The notes beneath the pieces were generated by a model. The model was not told where the DNA came from. It saw only the letters and a program-made list of their open reading frames with translations, and searched no databases. The translations under genes and the position numbers were made by a program. Shown here one piece after another: positions 59,082 to 64,000 of a DNA stretch of 64,000 bases; position 1 is the first letter of the stretch; each line of letters starts with the position of its first letter. Source of the stretch: Chloroflexota bacterium (lineage in GTDB: Bacteria; Chloroflexota; Anaerolineae; Anaerolineales; Villigracilaceae); contig JACRLB010000001.1 in assembly GCA_016235445.1 (NCBI GenBank), positions 1-64,000 on the forward strand. The letters run 5' to 3'.

Positions 59082-62000
59082 TTACGGGATTGTGGTTGGT
59101 GTCTCCGTTGGGATGGGTGTGGACGTCTCTGTTGAGGGGATGACCACCTGTGTGGGTGTCTCTGTCGGGACGGAGGTGGGTAGAGCGGGTGTAATCGTCG
59201 GAGTGGATGTGGGGATATTTGTCAGCGTAGGCGGAGGCGCGGTGGGAGTGGGCAGGCTGAGGTTAAGTCGGATGCGCTTCTCCACTTCCGCTTTATCGCC
59301 GATCAAAGTCAGCCTTAAGGTCACGATGCCGTTCGGGATGTTGGTTAGATTCCAGGTGTGGAGTATTCCATCTTTCACGGGGTTGTTGCTTTCGCTTAAG
59401 ACAGTCCACGCGCCTGGTTCCTCACCCTGACCATACTCCAACACCCATTTCTTGAATCCCTGATCGGCGGCGGCAGAGCCTTTGATTTCAAGGGATGGGG
59501 ATGAGATTACCTGACCATCGTTTAAATTAATTTCAACAACAGGCTGGGGGTCACCTGCCCTGCATTCACGTTCCGGCGCATAGCGTGGATTTTTGGGAAG
59601 GCTGTTATCTTCGAGCCATGCTTTTCCGTCGCCGGTCTCGAACCATTCGCGCGCCCAAATGTCTGGGACGTTCAAAACGAGTTCTTCCTGGCTGGGGCCT
59701 TTGCAGGCTTCGGATGCCTGCAAGCCCGTCCACAAATCAATTTTGATGCGGCGGGCAAGGTCCTGGCTCGGGGGCAGGGGAAGCTGGTCGAACGCGAAGA
59801 CTTCGGTGTATTGCGCTCCGCAGAAGTTGGATGGTTCTGCGCCAGACAAACGACAGACGATTTTATCCACAATGCCATTGGGACGAATGAACGGAGTCGG
59901 CGCGCCGTTGGTGAGGTAGGGCACGGCAAATTCCATAAACTGGGACCAGACAGGGGCGGCGCCGCTCAAGCCAGATGAACCGACCATGGGCGTGTAATCG
60001 GCATTGCCGACCCAAACGCCTGTGACGAGGTCGGGGGTGTAGCCCATGGTCCAGTTGTCGCGGATGTCGTTGGTGGTGCCTGTCTTTGCGGCAACGGGGA
60101 AGGATAAGTTAAGCGCGGAGTTTCGTCCGAAGGTAAAAGAGCGGGCTTCGTTATCCGAAAGGATGGATGAGATCAGGTAGGCGTGTTCGGCGCGGATGAC
60201 CTGCTCGCCCTCTTCGGGTTTGTATTCGTAAATAATGTCGCCGGCAAAGTTGGTAATCTTGAGAATGGCAACGGGGGGCATTTTCTCTCCGCCATTCGCA
60301 AAGACAGAGTAGGCGGCGGTCATGTCCATCAGGCTGACGTCTCCGCCGCCGAGGGTGAGGGACAGGCCGTAGTCATTGCGGGTGAGAGAGGTGATGCCAA
60401 GTTTCTCGGCCATGCCGATCATGCCTTCTTTTTCGGGCGTGTTCGGGTCATTGTAAATGCCGACGAATTCCAACGCTTTCACGGCAGGGATATTGAACGA
60501 GTTGGCAAGCGCCAAACGGACGGTCATACCGCCGTGGAATCTGCCGTCATAATTTCTTGGTTCGTATGGCGGGTTTGCGCCGTCTGGGAATTTTGTGGGC
60601 ACGTCCCAAATCCAGGTGGAGGGAGTCCAGCCTTTTTCGAAAGCGGCAACATAGGTGATCGGCTTGATCGAAGACCCTGGTTGACGCGTGGGGCTGATGG
60701 CCATGTTGATTTGCCCTGAGATCGCGGCGTTGTTGAAATCAGGCGAGCCGACCATGGCAAGGATTTCACCCGTGGATGGGCGGATGGAAACCAGCGCTCC
60801 GTTGTGGGTGTTGTTTTCGACCATTGCGGCGACCTGGTCTGTGACGAGTTGCTGTGCGCGATCCTGCATGATCGGGTCCAGCGTGGTGTAGACGACAAAG
60901 CCGGAACGATAGATGGTTTGCGCATCGTACAATTCTTCAAGCTGGGCGCGGACGAAGTTGACCCAGTGCGGATATTTGGCATCAAAAGAAGGCGGGCGGT
61001 AGGAATACGCCTTCATGTCATTCGCGGCTTGCGTGGCCTGGACGGGGTCTACGCAAACAGGCGCTTCGCTGTTGCTGACTTTGATACAAGCTTTCGCGGA
61101 ACTCAATTCAAACATGAGCACCAGCACCTGCTGTTGACGAATCAGCGTGGCCTCGGGGTTGGTGTAAATATCGTACACGGCGGGGGATTGCGGCAAACCA
61201 GCAAGGAATGACGCCTCTCCCAAAGTAAGGTCTTTGGCTGATTTGCCAAAGTAGGTTTCGGCGGCGGCTTCCGCGCCATAGGCCAGGTTGCCGTAATAGA
61301 TTTCGTTCAGGTACAGCTCAAGGATTTCATCCTTGGTGTAGCGGCGGGTGATCTCGGAGGCAAGGATGATTTCACGCGCCTTGCGTGTGACGGTGCGTTG
61401 ACTGCGTTCTTCGGGCGAGAGCAAAAGCGCGCGCGCCAATTGCTGGGTAATGGTGGATGCGCCGCCGCCCTGCCCGCCTGTGACGTAGTTCTGCCACAAG
61501 GCGCGGGCGATGCCAAGCGGGTCGAAGCCCGGGTTGTTGTAGAAATCCTTGTCTTCGGTGGCGATGGTGGCCGCGATCAGATTTGGGGAAATATTTGCAA
61601 GTGGAATGTAGTTGCGGCGTCCGGCGCTGGGGTCGAGGAGTTCGTACAATACCTGTCCATTGCGGTCGAGGATGCGCGTGGTCTCGAATTGTGACGCGTT
61701 TTCGCGCAGGGCGCCTGAGTCTGGGAGTGTGCTGGCGATGGAATAATATTGATAAACAAAGATGGAACCCAAACACAGGCCGACAAACACGAATACAAAT
61801 GCAAAGAGGATCAACCCGCGCAGGAAACAACCCATGTTGCCTTGCAGAGGATTTTTGGTGGATGAAAGCCTCTGAGAAAGTGATCTCTGAGACGGGCGTG
61901 GTGTGGAGGCAGGCTGTTGGTACGCGGGGCGCGGCTGACTTGCCACTTGATACGCCGCTGGTGTAACGCGTGTGCCTTCCACGTCGGTTTCATCCACGCG

Positions 62001-62180
62001 GCGGGGGAGGGGCATGTTGTCTTTGTCCAAGGCGGGGCGGGTGAAGACCGGGGTGGTGCCTTCTGTCTTCGGAGCAGAATCAGGCGTCGGTTTAGATGGA
62101 GGCGCGGGGGTTAAGTCGGCGCGAGTCTCTTCTTCGGATTTTAATAGTCGGCGTATTCTATCGTTATCTTCGTTGCTCAT
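59082..62180 (-). CDS. Class A penicillin-binding protein (PBP1A-like)
   Basis: A 1032-residue bifunctional peptidoglycan synthase. A Pro/Thr-rich cytoplasmic region precedes one membrane helix (about 123-150). The GT51 domain has TEDKDFYNNPG and QGGGASTITQQL. The transpeptidase has SSIKP (SxxK) and KTGTTND. A C-terminal Ig-like domain and a long TPT-rich tail end the protein. ATG at 62180 is taken because a palindrome overlaps the longer start at 62207, but this choice is uncertain. It has no obvious partner gene. Confidence 0.93.
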   Translation of the reverse strand: MSNEDNDRIRRLLKSEEETRADLTPAPPSKPTPDSAPKTEGTTPVFTRPALDKDNMPLPRRVDETDVEGTRVTPAAYQVASQPRPAYQQPASTPRPSQRSLSQRLSSTKNPLQGNMGCFLRGLILFAFVFVFVGLCLGSIFVYQYYSIASTLPDSGALRENASQFETTRILDRNGQVLYELLDPSAGRRNYIPLANISPNLIAATIATEDKDFYNNPGFDPLGIARALWQNYVTGGQGGGASTITQQLARALLLSPEERSQRTVTRKAREIILASEITRRYTKDEILELYLNEIYYGNLAYGAEAAAETYFGKSAKDLTLGEASFLAGLPQSPAVYDIYTNPEATLIRQQQVLVLMFELSSAKACIKVSNSEAPVCVDPVQATQAANDMKAYSYRPPSFDAKYPHWVNFVRAQLEELYDAQTIYRSGFVVYTTLDPIMQDRAQQLVTDQVAAMVENNTHNGALVSIRPSTGEILAMVGSPDFNNAAISGQINMAISPTRQPGSSIKPITYVAAFEKGWTPSTWIWDVPTKFPDGANPPYEPRNYDGRFHGGMTVRLALANSFNIPAVKALEFVGIYNDPNTPEKEGMIGMAEKLGITSLTRNDYGLSLTLGGGDVSLMDMTAAYSVFANGGEKMPPVAILKITNFAGDIIYEYKPEEGEQVIRAEHAYLISSILSDNEARSFTFGRNSALNLSFPVAAKTGTTNDIRDNWTMGYTPDLVTGVWVGNADYTPMVGSSGLSGAAPVWSQFMEFAVPYLTNGAPTPFIRPNGIVDKIVCRLSGAEPSNFCGAQYTEVFAFDQLPLPPSQDLARRIKIDLWTGLQASEACKGPSQEELVLNVPDIWAREWFETGDGKAWLEDNSLPKNPRYAPERECRAGDPQPVVEINLNDGQVISSPSLEIKGSAAADQGFKKWVLEYGQGEEPGAWTVLSESNNPVKDGILHTWNLTNIPNGIVTLRLTLIGDKAEVEKRIRLNLSLPTPTAPPPTLTNIPTSTPTITPALPTSVPTETPTQVVIPSTETSTPIPTETPTTIP

Positions 62181-62200
62181 TTTTTGTACAACCTTTGAAT

Positions 62201-62226
62201 CCGCCAATCTTCGCGAAGATTGGCGG
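62201..62226. repeat. Short palindrome at the PBP gene start
   Basis: CCGCCAATCTTCG and CGAAGATTGGCGG meet without a loop. It covers the alternative start codon at 62207 and the region where a ribosome-binding site would lie, next to a family 3 element. Confidence 0.55.
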
Positions 62227-62234
62227 ACAGGGAT

Positions 62235-62354
62235 AGGACTTACGCAGAGTGATTTTTTTGTCCGCTAATCTTCGCCAATCCACGCGAATTTTTTAAAGGA
62301 TTAGCGTAAATTCGTGGAGATTAGTGGACTCTTTCAAGGTTTTGCGTAAGTCCT
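62235..62354. mobile_element. Family 3 inverted-repeat element, copy c
   Basis: Ends AGGACTTACGCA and its complement, 120 bp. The core (TCCGCTAATC, CCACGCGAATT, GATTAGCGTAAATTCGTGG) is the reverse of that in copy b. It lies between the MaoC and PBP genes. Confidence 0.82.
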
Positions 62355-62361
62355 GAGGGAT

Positions 62362-62811
62362 TTATTTCGGCTTGCTCAATACCAGTAAATTCAACGTGCC
62401 CTTCTGGCAGACTTCGTCATTTTGATTGCGGGCTTCGATGGATGCGATCAGTGAGCCGCCGCCGATGCGCGGCAGGGCTTTGGTTTCGGCAATGGTCAAC
62501 ACGGCATGGACGGTGTCGCCGATGAAAAACGGTTTGACGAATCTCCAGCCTTCGATCTCGCGGAAGGCCAGCACCGTGCCTTCGAGCAGGCCTGTCTGCA
62601 TAATCAGCCCGACAGAAATGGACATGCCCAACAAGCCATGCGCAATGCGCTGACCAAATTGAGTTTTGCTCGCGAAGGCCGCGTCGGTGTGAATCTGGTT
62701 GTAATCGCCGGTCAGGCCTGCAAATGAAAAAATCGCATCTTCACTGATGGTGCGGCCTATGGTGGTTATGCTTTGTCCCACTGTAAATTCTTCAAAGTAA
62801 AGTCCTGCCAT
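62362..62811 (-). CDS. MaoC-like (R)-hydratase
   Basis: A 149-residue hot-dog-fold protein. GDYNQIHTD (35-43) carries the catalytic Asp and His of (R)-specific enoyl-CoA hydratases. An AHGLLGMSISVGL segment (about 57-69) is typical of the family. AGGAGACTA precedes the ATG. Its role could be fatty-acid or polyhydroxyalkanoate metabolism; no related gene is adjacent. Confidence 0.9.
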   Translation of the reverse strand: MAGLYFEEFTVGQSITTIGRTISEDAIFSFAGLTGDYNQIHTDAAFASKTQFGQRIAHGLLGMSISVGLIMQTGLLEGTVLAFREIEGWRFVKPFFIGDTVHAVLTIAETKALPRIGGGSLIASIEARNQNDEVCQKGTLNLLVLSKPK

Positions 62812-62846
62812 GAGTTAGTCTCCTCGTCCATTGATCTAAAATTCAT

Positions 62847-62922
62847 TACCACGAAGGGTCACAAAGTTACACAAAGATGAATATCGGTTTTCCTTTGTGA
62901 CCCTTCGTCTCCTTTGTGGTAA
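62847..62922. repeat. Hairpin repeat, ACCACGAAGG/CACAAAG type
   Basis: TTACCACGAAGGGTCACAAAG pairs with CTTTGTGACCCTTCG and TTTGTGGTAA with bulges. The same words form the core of the family 6 element. It lies between divergent MaoC and glycosidase-like genes. Confidence 0.65.
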
Positions 62923-62999
62923 AAAAATACTTTCACTCCAACTATCAAACTAAATTATACCCGTTTGACCATCCACCATTCTGCTGTACAATATGCCCC

Positions 63000-64000
63000 A
63001 TGCGCGACTGGTCATTATCTCTTGGCGACCCGCTCCACCTCACCCTGGCGGCGGATGCCCGCCTTTGCAAGCCGGATTACGTCAATGACCACATTTGGGA
63101 AGTGGAGCTTGGCAATGCCGACCCCGAACGAGCCGCCATTGCGCTCTACACAACCTTCGGCCTGCGCGCCCGCTCGATGCGTATTTTTTTGCGCTTCACC
63201 GAAGGCAGTACCACGGTTACAGACCCTAACACCTTCGTCACCAAACCGTCACTGCGGCGCTTCTACCCAAACTTCCTCACCCTTGATTTTGTTCCCCTCG
63301 AAAACCTTTTTGCAACTACAGATTTCTGGGTTCCCGAATCTCACACCATAGCCGGGCGCGTAACGCTCACTAACAAAAGCAACGCCGTCCGCCAGATCAA
63401 GCTCGAAGTCTGCGCCACCCTCGCCCCACTCGACGGCCAATCCATCATCCCCACTCAACAGCAACTCGTCAACATCCTGGCAGGACAAACCAGCGGAATC
63501 GCTCCTGTGATCTTTATGACGGGTGGCCCCAAGCACGGCCCCGGCCCGCACCCCTCGCTCCTGCTGGACCTGGAACTTGGTCCCGGTTCCACCCGCACAT
63601 TGGCCTTCGCTGAAGCCGCTCTCGACACCATCCCCGAAGCCTTTGAACTCGCCCGCAAAACCGCCGCCCGCTCCTGGCAGGCCGAACTCGCCCGCATCGA
63701 AATGCTGGATGCCTCGCAAGTCCTGGAAATCCGCACTGGTGACGTTGCCTGGGATGCCGCGCTCTCGTTCAGCCAGAAAGCCGCGCACGCCCTCTTCTTC
63801 AACGGCAATGGACATTTCCAAAATCCATCTTTCGTGACCGCCCGTCACATCGACCACGGCTTCTCGCGCAAAGGAGACGGCACCGACTACCCCCCCGCCT
63901 GGAACGGACAATTTCCGCTGGATGCGTATTATCTCTCCAGCATTTTGCACGGCGCTCCCAAGGTGACAAAAAACCTCCTGCTCAATTTCCTATCCACGCA
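63000..64000 (+). CDS. Glycosidase-like protein, N-terminal part (cut by window end)
   Basis: An open frame of 333 residues from ATG at 63000 to the window end. The first 200 residues form a beta-rich domain; a helical domain with SFSQKAAHALFF and YPPAWNGQFPLDAYYLSSIL begins at about 255. The layout, with a beta-sandwich then helices, recalls six-hairpin glycosidases (GH15, GH63, GH78 or debranching enzymes). No catalytic acid can be named in the visible part. There is no signal peptide and no obvious ribosome-binding site. Confidence 0.6.
   Translation, partial: MRDWSLSLGDPLHLTLAADARLCKPDYVNDHIWEVELGNADPERAAIALYTTFGLRARSMRIFLRFTEGSTTVTDPNTFVTKPSLRRFYPNFLTLDFVPLENLFATTDFWVPESHTIAGRVTLTNKSNAVRQIKLEVCATLAPLDGQSIIPTQQQLVNILAGQTSGIAPVIFMTGGPKHGPGPHPSLLLDLELGPGSTRTLAFAEAALDTIPEAFELARKTAARSWQAELARIEMLDASQVLEIRTGDVAWDAALSFSQKAAHALFFNGNGHFQNPSFVTARHIDHGFSRKGDGTDYPPAWNGQFPLDAYYLSSILHGAPKVTKNLLLNFLST

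Noticed and set aside
1-64000. tRNA or rRNA genes
   Set aside because: I scanned for TTCRA-type T-arms and CCA-like ends in the gaps and found no convincing cloverleaf. A tRNA scan would be decisive.

Overview
The window looks like a chromosomal segment of a Chloroflexota bacterium, most likely class Anaerolineae. This is an inference from gene content: an RpoC with a long coiled-coil insertion, several Pro/Thr-rich lipoproteins, PYROXD2-like FAD oxidoreductases, DUF6391 and DUF4184 proteins, and many short palindromic repeats. I saw no rRNA, tRNA, CRISPR array, transposase, integrase or prophage gene.

Layout. Positions 0.2-1.2 kb hold a CPBP protease and a broken PIG-L deacetylase end. Positions 1.2-12.3 kb (minus strand) are a surface-glycan region: a GT2 glycosyltransferase, two GT-C membrane glycosyltransferases, a DUF115/Maf-like protein, an SDR, a 2-hydroxyacid dehydrogenase, a membrane sulfatase-fold enzyme, a NeuA-like CMP-sugar synthetase and a double GNAT protein. 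Positions 12.4-23.3 kb are accessory: a hairpin-flanked MNT-type nucleotidyltransferase, an alpha/beta hydrolase, two CrtI/PYROXD2-like oxidoreductases around a VapBC pair, an AT-rich GTPase with a long coiled coil, a GcvT-fold protein, a winged-helix/nucleotidyltransferase pair with a double palindromic operator, a cupin and a hemerythrin. Positions 23.5-28.2 kb carry signalling genes: a lipoprotein, an FHA protein, and an overlapping operon of REC-CpaE-like ATPase, Sir2 and GAF histidine kinase.

Positions 28.6-36.6 kb carry surE, a DUF4184 gene, two membrane proteins of GT-C type, two tandem alkyltransferase-like DNA-repair genes, a monooxygenase, holA and a DUF6391 gene. Positions 36.7-39.5 kb hold dus and a complete EcoRV-type restriction-modification operon. 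Positions 39.7-49.1 kb hold msrA, msrB, a TPR membrane protein, clpC, a membrane GAF/HTH sensor, a MazG-like pyrophosphohydrolase and a DUF4143 ATPase. Positions 49.5-64 kb hold an ABC exporter, two paralogous lipoproteins around a methyltransferase, rpoC without an adjacent rpoB, a class A PBP, a MaoC hydratase and the start of a glycosidase-like gene cut by the window end.

The most striking feature is in the intergenic DNA. At least six families of small terminal-inverted-repeat elements (about 108-341 bp, none encoding a transposase) can be defined by eye. They carry target-site duplications of 3, 4, 8 or 10 bp, two cases are nested, and for one insertion the empty site is visible elsewhere in the window. 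Several families share a terminal shell but enclose different palindromic cores. A second layer is short tandem repeats of the AATTACC/CAATCTCC type, found both between genes and in frame inside unrelated genes.
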